From: an uncultured Methanoregula sp.
GTDB lineage: Archaea; Halobacteriota; Methanomicrobia; Methanomicrobiales; Methanospirillaceae
Length of the DNA stretch: 64,000 nt
Direction: 5' to 3'
NCBI RefSeq assembly: GCF_963662735.1
Contig: NZ_OY759744.1
Coordinates: forward strand, 2,757,258-2,821,257
Numbering within the stretch: position 1 is the stretch's first letter; each line of letters starts with the position of its first letter. Under the pieces are notes generated by a model. That model searched no databases, was not told the DNA's origin, and saw only the letters and a list, made by a program, of their open reading frames with translations. This document shows, piece by piece, positions 53,333 through 61,366 of this stretch. The position numbers were made by a program, and so were the translations under genes.

Positions 53333-54453
53333 CCTGGAAAATACCGCTCTTTAAAATGTACTGGGATGACAATGATGTTGCTGAAGTAACTGCAGCCATA
53401 AAATCCGGCATGAGCTGGGCTTCAGGTCCCCAGGTTGGCCTTTTTGAAAAAATGATTGCTGATTATATCGGCACTAAGTATTGTCTTACCTTCAATTCAG
53501 GCACTTCAGCCCTCCACGCAGTACTATCGGCATACGGGATTGGGCCGGGCGATGAAGTTATTGTCCCATCATTCACTTTTATCGCTACTGCAAATGCCCC
53601 GAAATTCGTTGGTGCAAAACCGGTTTTTGCAGATATTGAAGAATCAACCTTTGGTCTCGATCCCGCTGAAGTCGAAGCCCGGATTACTCCTCAAACCAAA
53701 GCGATAATTCCGGTTCATTATGGCGGTTTCCCCTGTAAAATCAGGGAGTTGCAGAAAACTGCTGATGACCACGGAATTCCCTTAATCGAAGATGCGGCAG
53801 AAGCCTTTGGTGCCAGCGTGGAAAAGAAGATGGTCGGGACATTCGGGGATTCTGCAATCCTGAGTTTCTGCCAGAATAAAATCATCACAACGGGAGAAGG
53901 GGGGGCGGTCGTTACCAGTAATCAGGAACTCTATGAAAGGATGAAACTTATCAGGTCCCATGGCCGCCCGGATGCCGTGGATTATTTTTCAACTACCGAT
54001 GTGCTGGATTATGTCTCACTGGGATATAATATGCGGATTTCAACCATGACAGCGGCTCTCGGCATTGCACAGTTACGGAAAATTGAGTTTATTCTTTCAC
54101 AAAGACGGGCTGACGCTGAATATTACCGGTCGCGGCTGACACATATACCCCAGATATCCATTCCGACTGAAGAGCCACAAACTCATCCCGTATACCAGCT
54201 TTTCTCAATACGAGCTAAAAACCGCGATAAGCTGATCAAATTCCTTGAAGCGGAGGGAATAATGACCAAAGTGTATTTCTCACCGGTGCATAAAACTCAT
54301 TATTATCAGAAGGTTCTGGGGTATTCAGATTCACTACCGGTAACAGAAGCAGTTTCTGATGAAATTATCAGCCTCCCATTTTATCCGGGAATTTCAAAAA
54401 CGGATATGGATTGTGTAATTGCTTCAATTGAAAAATTTTACGGGTTGATGTAA
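53329..54453 (+). CDS. legC: UDP-4-keto-6-deoxy-HexNAc aminotransferase (DegT family, LegC-like)
   Basis: A 374-residue PLP enzyme. Lys184 in SFCQNKIITTGEGGAV is the Schiff-base lysine, LIEDAAEAFGAS (152-163) the PLP ring-binding segment, and NSGTSALHAVL the phosphate loop. It should aminate C4 of UDP-4-keto-6-deoxy-GlcNAc. ATGA overlap with the acetyltransferase gene and zero gap to the dehydratase gene indicate one coupled operon. It is only distantly similar to the aminotransferase at 21786-22913. Confidence 0.91.
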   Translation: MTWKIPLFKMYWDDNDVAEVTAAIKSGMSWASGPQVGLFEKMIADYIGTKYCLTFNSGTSALHAVLSAYGIGPGDEVIVPSFTFIATANAPKFVGAKPVFADIEESTFGLDPAEVEARITPQTKAIIPVHYGGFPCKIRELQKTADDHGIPLIEDAAEAFGASVEKKMVGTFGDSAILSFCQNKIITTGEGGAVVTSNQELYERMKLIRSHGRPDAVDYFSTTDVLDYVSLGYNMRISTMTAALGIAQLRKIEFILSQRRADAEYYRSRLTHIPQISIPTEEPQTHPVYQLFSIRAKNRDKLIKFLEAEGIMTKVYFSPVHKTHYYQKVLGYSDSLPVTEAVSDEIISLPFYPGISKTDMDCVIASIEKFYGLM

Positions 54454-55500
54454 ATGAACAATAAATCGTTCTATAAAAACAAACGTATCCTCGTAACCGG
54501 AGGAGCCGGCTCCATCGGACGGGAACTTGTCAGAAAAATCCTGGATTATGATCCTTTTATCGTAAGGGTTTTAGATAACAATGAAACCGGATTGTTTGAT
54601 CTGGAGAACGAGCTGGGTTCAAATAAAATCCGCCCCCTTATAGGGGATATCCGTGATAAGGACCGGCTCCTGATGGCATTCGACGGAATTGATATTGTTT
54701 TTCATGCATCGGCACTGAAACACGTCCCATTATGTGAATCCAACCCATTCGATGCGGTAAAAACCAATGTTATCGGAACACAGAATGTCCTGGATGCAGC
54801 ACTCTCAAAAGAAGTTGAAAAAGTGATTAACGTCAGTACCGACAAAGCCGTAAATCCTACGAATGTAATGGGAGCAACAAAGCTCCTTGCAGAACGACTT
54901 ACGATTTCTGCAAATTATTACCGGGGGAACAAACGTACTGTTTTTTCAAGCGTCAGATTCGGAAATGTCCTGAACTCGCGGGGATCAGTAATACCCCTTT
55001 TCCTGAACCAGATCCAGAAAGGGGGGCCGCTGACAATAACCGACAAGAAAATGACACGGTTTTTTATGGATATTCCGTCTGCGGTTAATTTAATCATTAA
55101 TGCAGGAAGGATAAGCCAGGGCAGAGAAATCTTCATTCTGAAGATGTCTGCTATGGGTATATCTGATCTCGCTCAGGCAATGATCGAGGAATTTGCACCG
55201 AAATATGGTTTTAAACCGGAAGATATCGGCATGCAAGTTATTGGTAAACGGGGTGGAGAGAAACTGTACGAGGAACTTATGACCAAAGAAGAGGCTGCCT
55301 CTGCGTATGAGAATGATGAAATGTTTCTGATTTTACCTCAAAAAATTACTCATGAGGAGCCGTTTGCGGTGCAGGTTGAGAAATCTTTCAAAAAATCCAA
55401 AATTGAAGAATTTTCATCGAGAAACTCGAAATTGCTTACGATAGGAGAAATTCATGCATTATTCAGGCAACTTCACGATAATTCGAATAGTAAGTCATAA
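54454..55500 (+). CDS. legB: UDP-GlcNAc 4,6-dehydratase (LegB/FlaA1-type SDR)
   Basis: A 348-residue short-form Polysacc_synt_2 protein. ILVTGGAGSIGRELV (12-26) is the NAD site. VFHASALKHVPLCESNPFDAVKTN, NVSTDKAVNPTNVMGATKLLAERL and VRFGNVLNSRGSVIPLF are the family blocks. No membrane helices are present, so it is a soluble LegB/PseB-type enzyme rather than a PglF type. The retained NPTNVMGATK region is more like LegB. It performs the first step of the nonulosonic acid pathway. Confidence 0.92.
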   Translation: MNNKSFYKNKRILVTGGAGSIGRELVRKILDYDPFIVRVLDNNETGLFDLENELGSNKIRPLIGDIRDKDRLLMAFDGIDIVFHASALKHVPLCESNPFDAVKTNVIGTQNVLDAALSKEVEKVINVSTDKAVNPTNVMGATKLLAERLTISANYYRGNKRTVFSSVRFGNVLNSRGSVIPLFLNQIQKGGPLTITDKKMTRFFMDIPSAVNLIINAGRISQGREIFILKMSAMGISDLAQAMIEEFAPKYGFKPEDIGMQVIGKRGGEKLYEELMTKEEAASAYENDEMFLILPQKITHEEPFAVQVEKSFKKSKIEEFSSRNSKLLTIGEIHALFRQLHDNSNSKS

Positions 55501-55682
55501 TCTGTGTATTTCGATTGTTGCCGCAATAGACACATTGCAAACTCAGTCGATATATTGCTTTGATATTTTTTATGGTAAAAACAGAGGGTCTGAATAGTTT
55601 GATCTTAAAATATCCAATATCATTCATACCATGAAACTGCAAAAAAGGTAAGAAATGATAAGGATTTGAGGGATTGATTACG

Positions 55683-57008
55683 ATGCTTTCAAATTTCAAA
55701 AAGAAAATAAATCCATATCTCAATTACCTTCATTCGTTTTTGATCAACTCATTTTATGCGGTTTTTAATGGAAATTCATGGAGTTACTTAAATTCCTGCG
55801 ATGTTCTTTTAGTCCGGCATGACCACGATTGTGGATATACCTTCCATAATCAGGCTTACGCCCATATTATAGATTCTTTTGGAGATAAGTGTCGCCAACA
55901 TGGTCTCACAGTGCGTGCAGTAGCTACGTACGATTCGCGGTTGATTGGGAACAAAGCATACAACTCACCGGTCTCTTATTGCGGATCATTGCTCAAAATC
56001 CAAATATCCGGAGCAATTATTGGAAACCTGCTGGGATTATTAAAGGGGGGTAATATAAAACGGGAATGGATCGAATCGCATTACGTTGATCTGTGGTGCC
56101 AGATATTAAAAAAAGCAACACCTTTGTGCATAATCGGGATACAACCGGATGAATATTTATGCACCGCCGGAAAATTATTGAGTATTCCGGTTTATGATCT
56201 TCAACATGGAGCTATCGCCAATGATCATTTATGGTACGGCGAGGCTAACCGAACCTCTACTCCAATTGAAAAACTTCCTGATGGATTTCTCTGTTGGGAT
56301 GATCAAAGTGCAGCTACAATAGCGAGATGGGCCCACAAAAAGGGTATCCGCATTTTGAAAGTTGGCAATCCGTGGTTCCTCCGGTTCGCTGAACCCAAGG
56401 ATGATGATCAACTGGTTAGCGAAGCTAATGTCCAGATTAAGAAATTTAATTCTAATCTCCCTTGTATATTAGTAACATTACAATGGGAACTTAAGAAATT
56501 CTTTCCAGATCACTTATCCAATGGAATAATGAGTGATTCCCTTGAAAAAGCAATCTTAGAAACGCGAGATACCTATAATTGGATTATCAGGTTACACCCG
56601 ATCCAATTGATCGGGATGGAAAGGGATGTGGTATTTAAATATTTAAGTTCAACTTTTGATCCCGAAACGGCAAATGTGTGGATCAAATCCAGTGAAATAC
56701 CGCTCCCGGTTATGCTTAAAAAGGTAGATTTACATATCACAGATTCAAGCTCAACCGTAATTGAAGCCGCGTGGATGGGCATCCCAAGCGGCATCTTAAA
56801 TGAGCAATTTAATCTTAATGGTAAATATGCAAGTTTTTTCTTTCATGAACTCAGTTCGGGTATTGCCAACTGCCTGCCCCACGATCCTTATGTTATCAAA
56901 CAATGGATAGCAGAAACACTTGCCAAAGGTCACGGGGAATCAACACTAAAAGATTCCGGCCATAACCTGGATTCATTCATAGATGAAATTGCAGCGAGGA
57001 AAACATGA
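55683..57008 (+). CDS. Unrecognised glycan-locus protein, possible GT-B glycosyltransferase
   Basis: A 441-residue soluble protein. I do not recognise the family with confidence. The segments LLVRHDHDCGYTF, LLSIPVYDLQHGAI, IRILKVGNPWFLRF, NWIIRLHPIQLIG and ITDSSSTVIEAAWMGIPSGIL resemble the layout of GT-B enzymes related to polysaccharide/CDP-glycerol or sialic-type transferases (LHP and SSSTVIEA motifs). A TTG at 55674 is an alternative start; GAGGG lies 10 bases before the ATG. It is tightly linked to the leg operon and overlaps the HisH-like gene (ATGA), so it is a candidate nonulosonic acid transferase. Confidence 0.6.
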   Translation: MLSNFKKKINPYLNYLHSFLINSFYAVFNGNSWSYLNSCDVLLVRHDHDCGYTFHNQAYAHIIDSFGDKCRQHGLTVRAVATYDSRLIGNKAYNSPVSYCGSLLKIQISGAIIGNLLGLLKGGNIKREWIESHYVDLWCQILKKATPLCIIGIQPDEYLCTAGKLLSIPVYDLQHGAIANDHLWYGEANRTSTPIEKLPDGFLCWDDQSAATIARWAHKKGIRILKVGNPWFLRFAEPKDDDQLVSEANVQIKKFNSNLPCILVTLQWELKKFFPDHLSNGIMSDSLEKAILETRDTYNWIIRLHPIQLIGMERDVVFKYLSSTFDPETANVWIKSSEIPLPVMLKKVDLHITDSSSTVIEAAWMGIPSGILNEQFNLNGKYASFFFHELSSGIANCLPHDPYVIKQWIAETLAKGHGESTLKDSGHNLDSFIDEIAARKT

Positions 57009-57634
57009 GCGAATTATCCCCACTAATAATCATCGATTACGGTATGGGAAATCTTGGTTCGATGGCAAACATGCTGAAAAGAATCAGAATCCCTGCAAAA
57101 ATATCATCAGATCCCGGAGACATTGAAGCTGCAGATAAATTAATTCTGCCCGGCGTCGGCTCATTCGATCATGCGATGCAAAAGTTACAGGAACTTGATT
57201 TAATAGAAGTTCTTAATAAAAAGGTCGTTCGGGAAAAAACTCCCATCCTGGGCATTTGTCTGGGTATGCAGCTATTTACAAAAACAAGTGAAGAGGGCGT
57301 TCATCAGGGATTAGGGTGGATGGACGCAAAAACAATTAAATTCAATCCAATCGAGGGCATATCTCTCAAGATACCCCATATGGGATGGGACACCCTGGAT
57401 ATCAGAAAACCGCATTTCCTGATGCAGGATACTGATAGTAATGCCATGTATTATTTTGTCCATTCATTCTATGTTGTATGTAATCGCAGCGAGGATATTT
57501 TATCAACATCGCACTATGGATACGATTTTGTAGCTTCGTTTGCAAAGGATAATATCATCGGAGTTCAGTTTCATCCGGAAAAAAGCCATAAATACGGCAT
57601 GAAATTATTAGAGAACTTCTGTAATCATAAATAA
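57005..57634 (+). CDS. hisH: HisH-like glutaminase, amidination module 2
   Basis: A 209-residue class I glutamine amidotransferase. IIDYGMGNLGSMANMLKRI opens it, ILGICLGMQLFTKTSEEG holds the nucleophile Cys, and IGVQFHPEKSHKYG holds His and Glu. All triad residues are present. It starts inside the stop of the preceding gene and is followed by HisF-like and sugar-amidotransferase genes. It should supply ammonia for sugar amidination rather than histidine synthesis. Confidence 0.91.
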   Translation: MSELSPLIIIDYGMGNLGSMANMLKRIRIPAKISSDPGDIEAADKLILPGVGSFDHAMQKLQELDLIEVLNKKVVREKTPILGICLGMQLFTKTSEEGVHQGLGWMDAKTIKFNPIEGISLKIPHMGWDTLDIRKPHFLMQDTDSNAMYYFVHSFYVVCNRSEDILSTSHYGYDFVASFAKDNIIGVQFHPEKSHKYGMKLLENFCNHK

Positions 57635-57657
57635 AAGTACTTCACGAGGGATTTATT

Positions 57658-58419
57658 TTGATTCGTACACGGGTAATCCCCTGCTTACTGTTAAAAGGGC
57701 AGGGACTGGTAAAAACCGTTGCCTTTACCGATCCAAAATATGTTGGAGATCCAATAAATGCGGTAAAAATATTCAACGATAAAGAAGTCCACGAACTGGT
57801 TTTTCTTGACATTACTGCATCAATAGAAAAAAGAGCTCCCCGGCTGGACTATATCGCCGACATTGCAAGCGAGTGCTTCATGCCCCTCGGCTATGGTGGT
57901 GGAATAAGGACGGTCAAACAGGCAGAGGATATTTTTAACCGGGGTGTTGAAAAAATAATATTAAATTCTTATGCTGTTGAAAATCCATCTTTTATCCAGG
58001 AACTTGCGGATCTGTTCGGAAGCCAGAGTATTGTAGTTTCCGTAGATGTTAAAAAGAATTTTTTAGGCAATTACCAGACCTATACGTACAGCGGTAAAAC
58101 CAGAACCCAGTGGGATCCGGTCACATGGGCAAAGGAAGCAGAAAGACTGGGTGCAGGAGAAATTTTTCTGAATTCCATTGATCGGGATGGAAAGATGAAT
58201 GGTTACGATATTCCATTAATTAAAAAAATTACAGAAAACGTCGGCATCCCGGTAATTGCATGCGGCGGTGCAGGGAATATATTAGACTTTGGAAAAGCAA
58301 TACATGAAGGCGGTGCTTCAGCAGTATCTGCTGGGAGCCTGTTTGTCTTTCATGGAAAATACAAGGCAGTTCTCATAAATTTTCCATCGGACGAGGAATT
58401 GAAAAAAGTATTATCCTGA
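57658..58419 (+). CDS. hisF: HisF-like ammonia-channel subunit, amidination module 2
   Basis: A 253-residue TIM-barrel protein starting at a TTG (57658) with GAGGG 9 bases upstream. RTRVIPCLLLKGQGLVKTVAF opens the barrel, and GGGIRTVKQAEDIFNRGVEKI and NSIDRDGKMNGYD follow. The HisF Asp11 position is Leu (CLLLKG in place of CLDVKD), while the Asp130 position is kept (VVSVDVKK). This is the reverse of the pattern in module 1. As in P. aeruginosa HisF2-type proteins, it probably channels ammonia to the sugar amidotransferase. Confidence 0.9.
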   Translation: MIRTRVIPCLLLKGQGLVKTVAFTDPKYVGDPINAVKIFNDKEVHELVFLDITASIEKRAPRLDYIADIASECFMPLGYGGGIRTVKQAEDIFNRGVEKIILNSYAVENPSFIQELADLFGSQSIVVSVDVKKNFLGNYQTYTYSGKTRTQWDPVTWAKEAERLGAGEIFLNSIDRDGKMNGYDIPLIKKITENVGIPVIACGGAGNILDFGKAIHEGGASAVSAGSLFVFHGKYKAVLINFPSDEELKKVLS

Positions 58420-58442
58420 TCCAGATAACAGCGGGAGATTCA

Positions 58443-59585
58443 ATGCAACGGCAATACCAGATTTGCAATAAATGTGTCATGGACACGACCGATCCTGAAA
58501 TTCAGTTTGATGAACAAGGGATTTGTAATCATTGCAAGCAATACGATGAATTAGTTGCAAAACATGTTAAAACCGGAGAACCCGGCCGCCTCCAGCTTAA
58601 TGCAATTATCAAGAAAGTAAAGGAGGAACAAAAAAAGAAAGAATACGATTGTATTATCGGTATGAGTGGAGGGGTAGACAGTTCCTACGTTGCCTGTAAG
58701 GTCAGAGAACTTGGCTTAAGGCCGCTTGCAGTCCACTTGGACAATGGCTGGGATTCAGAACTTGCAGTCAAGAATATTGAACTCCTTTTAAAAAAACTCG
58801 ACATTGATCTTTACACTCATGTTATCGATTGGGATGAATTCAGAGATATCCAGTTATCATTTTTGAGGGCATCCACTCCGGACTCGGAAATCCCATCAGA
58901 TCATGCAATTTTTTCTGTTCTGTATCAGATGGCAAATAAAATCGGTACAAAATACATTATTCTCGGAAATAATATCAGGACAGAAACACATCTCCCCGCA
59001 ACATGGTCACAGGGACACATGGACTGGAAATATATTTATTCCGTCCATAAAAAATTCGGAAGTGTGCCTTTCAAAACATTTCCACACCTTGATTTTTTCC
59101 AATACCAAAAGAATTTACTTCTCAATGAAACCGTAAATATTCTCGATTATCTGGACTATTCAAAGAAAGATGCGTTGCAATATCTTGAAAAAGAGGTCGG
59201 CTGGCGATACTATGGCGGGAAACACTATGAATCGATTTATACAAGGTTTTTCCAGGGATACATTCTTCCAAAAAAATTTGGCTTCGATAAGAGAAAAAGC
59301 CACCTCTCATCATTGATTTGTTCCGGGGAGATGGAGAGGAAAGACGCATTGAATGAATTAAAATCAGAGCCTTATCCTGTTGAGCTACAGAACGAGGATA
59401 AAACATATGTAATCAAAAAACTGGGCCTGACCGAGCAGGAATTCGGGCAGATCATGGCAAATCCGCCTAAAACATTCTGGGATTATCCCTCCTACAGAAA
59501 AACACTGGCAAATCCCCTAATAAATATACCATTCACCTATTCGTTCAGGGCTCTGATGATGTTGAAACGAATTTCACATCGGTAA
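58443..59585 (+). CDS. N-acetyl sugar amidotransferase (WbpG/PseA/PtmG-like), module 2
   Basis: A 380-residue PP-loop enzyme. The zinc-like N-terminal site CNKC...CNHC (8-30) is followed by CIIGMSGGVDSSYVACKV (about 70-87). ILGNNIRTETHLPATWSQGHMDWKY and YYGGKHYESIYTRFFQGYILPKKFG are typical of the TIGR03573 amidotransferases. It completes a HisH-HisF-amidotransferase trio in the same order of function as the P. aeruginosa O5 locus. The sequence is clearly distinct from module 1, so a different sugar is likely. Confidence 0.92.
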   Translation: MQRQYQICNKCVMDTTDPEIQFDEQGICNHCKQYDELVAKHVKTGEPGRLQLNAIIKKVKEEQKKKEYDCIIGMSGGVDSSYVACKVRELGLRPLAVHLDNGWDSELAVKNIELLLKKLDIDLYTHVIDWDEFRDIQLSFLRASTPDSEIPSDHAIFSVLYQMANKIGTKYIILGNNIRTETHLPATWSQGHMDWKYIYSVHKKFGSVPFKTFPHLDFFQYQKNLLLNETVNILDYLDYSKKDALQYLEKEVGWRYYGGKHYESIYTRFFQGYILPKKFGFDKRKSHLSSLICSGEMERKDALNELKSEPYPVELQNEDKTYVIKKLGLTEQEFGQIMANPPKTFWDYPSYRKTLANPLINIPFTYSFRALMMLKRISHR

Positions 59586-59592
59586 AGGGAAA

Positions 59593-60885
59593 TTAATTTA
59601 ATTTTTCTGTTTTATCAGTGAGCTGATCGAGCAAATGAGCAAATTTTTTTGCCATTTGGATTTGTGAATAGGTTTCAATCTCCCGATAAATCCCATCATA
59701 CTTCACCGTTCCATGGTTACTTACATATTCATTATAAGCAGATGAAATTTCATTTTCAATATCGGATACCGTTGTTACATGAACACCAGCGTGTGTTTTA
59801 TTAAGCACCTCTGATACCGCATCCATTTCATATTTACCAATGGCAAGAACCGGCCTTCGTGCAGCCAGATACTCAAAAAGTTTCCCGGTTAAGATCCCTT
59901 TTTCTTGGGGATTATTCCAGGTTAATAAAAGCAGCAAATGCGATTTTCGCTGATAAAAAAGCACATCCTTTCGGGGAAGATATCCCAATCCGCTTACTAC
60001 ATCCCGAAGGTTGTATTTTTCAATAGATTTTTCCAACTCCGCATGCTCAACACCCAAAAAAATAACCTCAATTTGATTCAGGTCAATATGATCTCTATCA
60101 GAGAGATTGCGCAATGCCCTGAATAATGGTTCGGGATCCTGATATTGCGGAAACAAATAGCCGGTATAAGTAATCGTGAACTTCGGGAATAACGGCTCGC
60201 CGGGATTTATCTCATCCGGGATAAAGCCATTATTAATCGAAAAAATTCCTTTTCCATTATGTAAAACAGCCAATCGATCAACAAGAGGTTGTGAAACCGT
60301 AGTAACTGCATCAGCCGTTGATAATATTTTTATTTCAAGACGTTTTTCAAAAAATTTTCTGATATCAGAATACAAATAATTATGGCTTTGAGTCCATAAG
60401 TCCCGAAGATCCGCAACCCATGGTATTTCGTACCGTTCTTTGAGGTAGTGGGCAGTGATATGCGAAGAGAATGGAACAGAAGTGCTGATTATCGCATCAA
60501 ATGATTTCTCGCTTAATAGTTTTTCAGAAACTACCAGAGCATTATTATTCCACTTTTTCTCAGCATCGGGGTAATAGAAAAATTCGTTGCGAAAACGTAT
60601 GAGATATTTCAGGATATTTGTTTTATTCCGTAAAAATGAGTACACGATATTATTTTTTAATCGTACATGGGAACCACCGGAATTATTATTCTCGGCAGGT
60701 ACTGCTGGCATACCAGCGGGAATTTCGATAATATTTGCATTGTTAATTTCCATATCAGATGATTTTAAAGTAATAATTATCGGTTCCCACCCATAATCCT
60801 GAAGATATTTCGCAAGTCCACGGGCACGAATCGCGCCAACGATATTTTGATTGAAGTAGTAAGCTATGATCAAAACCCGCTTCAT
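59593..60885 (-). CDS. Family 4 glycosyltransferase
   Basis: A 430-residue GT-B enzyme from the ATG at 60883-60885 (MKRVLIIAYYFNQ). The acceptor domain has GAIRARGLAKYLQDYGW and VADLRDLWTQSHNY. The donor domain has FTITYTGYLFPQYQDPEPLF, VIFLGVEHAELEKS and LTGKLFEYLAARRPVLAIG, the last being the nucleotide-sugar site. It is convergent with module 2 (7-base gap). An in-frame extension to 60930 shows no family resemblance. Confidence 0.88.
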   Translation of the reverse strand: MKRVLIIAYYFNQNIVGAIRARGLAKYLQDYGWEPIIITLKSSDMEINNANIIEIPAGMPAVPAENNNSGGSHVRLKNNIVYSFLRNKTNILKYLIRFRNEFFYYPDAEKKWNNNALVVSEKLLSEKSFDAIISTSVPFSSHITAHYLKERYEIPWVADLRDLWTQSHNYLYSDIRKFFEKRLEIKILSTADAVTTVSQPLVDRLAVLHNGKGIFSINNGFIPDEINPGEPLFPKFTITYTGYLFPQYQDPEPLFRALRNLSDRDHIDLNQIEVIFLGVEHAELEKSIEKYNLRDVVSGLGYLPRKDVLFYQRKSHLLLLLTWNNPQEKGILTGKLFEYLAARRPVLAIGKYEMDAVSEVLNKTHAGVHVTTVSDIENEISSAYNEYVSNHGTVKYDGIYREIETYSQIQMAKKFAHLLDQLTDKTEKLN

Positions 60886-61366
60886 AATGCATCCATACTT
60901 ATTATTCATATCAGATTTTCGTTTAAACAAGTTTTGATGAATTCAAAGATCGGTTTTTCGGACAGGTTTCGAACAAATATCAGATACAAAAACGAAATGA
61001 AAATGATAAATAAAAAATCCAGACATGAGAAAATTTTCTGGATTTTAGCGAGACTGTTTTGACATATCCTGAGCAGTAGTTCGAAATGGAAACAATCTGC
61101 CTCGATGACATATGCAGATTAAAATCCTTCGCTAAAGTGTTGTAGTTCATTCCAGACAATGTTCCAAAAAATGAGCTGTTATCAAAGAAAATGGAGATAT
61201 ACCCCGATTCGCAAAAACGATTCTGTAAAGAATCCGGGGAACCCATTTCAGATAATACAGGAAATGTTAAATGATTGCCAGGGGTTTTTCAAAACCCGGT
61301 TTTATACTTAAACCGGTTCGAATGATAACTTCATGACAGTTGAGTGTCAAAACATAACCGGCATCA
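60886..61366 (+). other. Intergenic stretch, no gene seen
   Basis: 481 bases between divergent genes. A minus-strand open frame of 88 codons (60980-61246) has no ribosome site, no recognisable motif and composition unlike its neighbours, so it is not called. The stretch holds the promoter of the UDP-glucose dehydrogenase operon (see 61296-61316) and presumably that of the GT4 gene. Confidence 0.55.
61296..61316 (+). promoter_or_regulatory. TATA box enclosed in an inverted repeat, upstream of ugd
   Basis: CCGGTTT (61296-61302) and AAACCGG (61310-61316) form a perfect inverted repeat exactly around TATACTT (61303-61309). TTTATACTTAAA is a good archaeal TATA box, about 60 bases before the ugd ATG. 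Transcription would start near 61330. A regulator bound to the repeat would cover the TATA box, so this is a likely control point for ugd-galU. Confidence 0.5.

Noticed and set aside
49045..58419. HisH/HisF pairs as histidine biosynthesis genes
   Set aside because: No other his gene is near, both pairs adjoin sugar amidotransferases, and each HisF-like protein lacks one catalytic Asp.
60980..61246. Minus-strand open frame of 88 codons
   Set aside because: No ribosome site, no domain, and composition rich in Ser and Phe like random AT-rich sequence.
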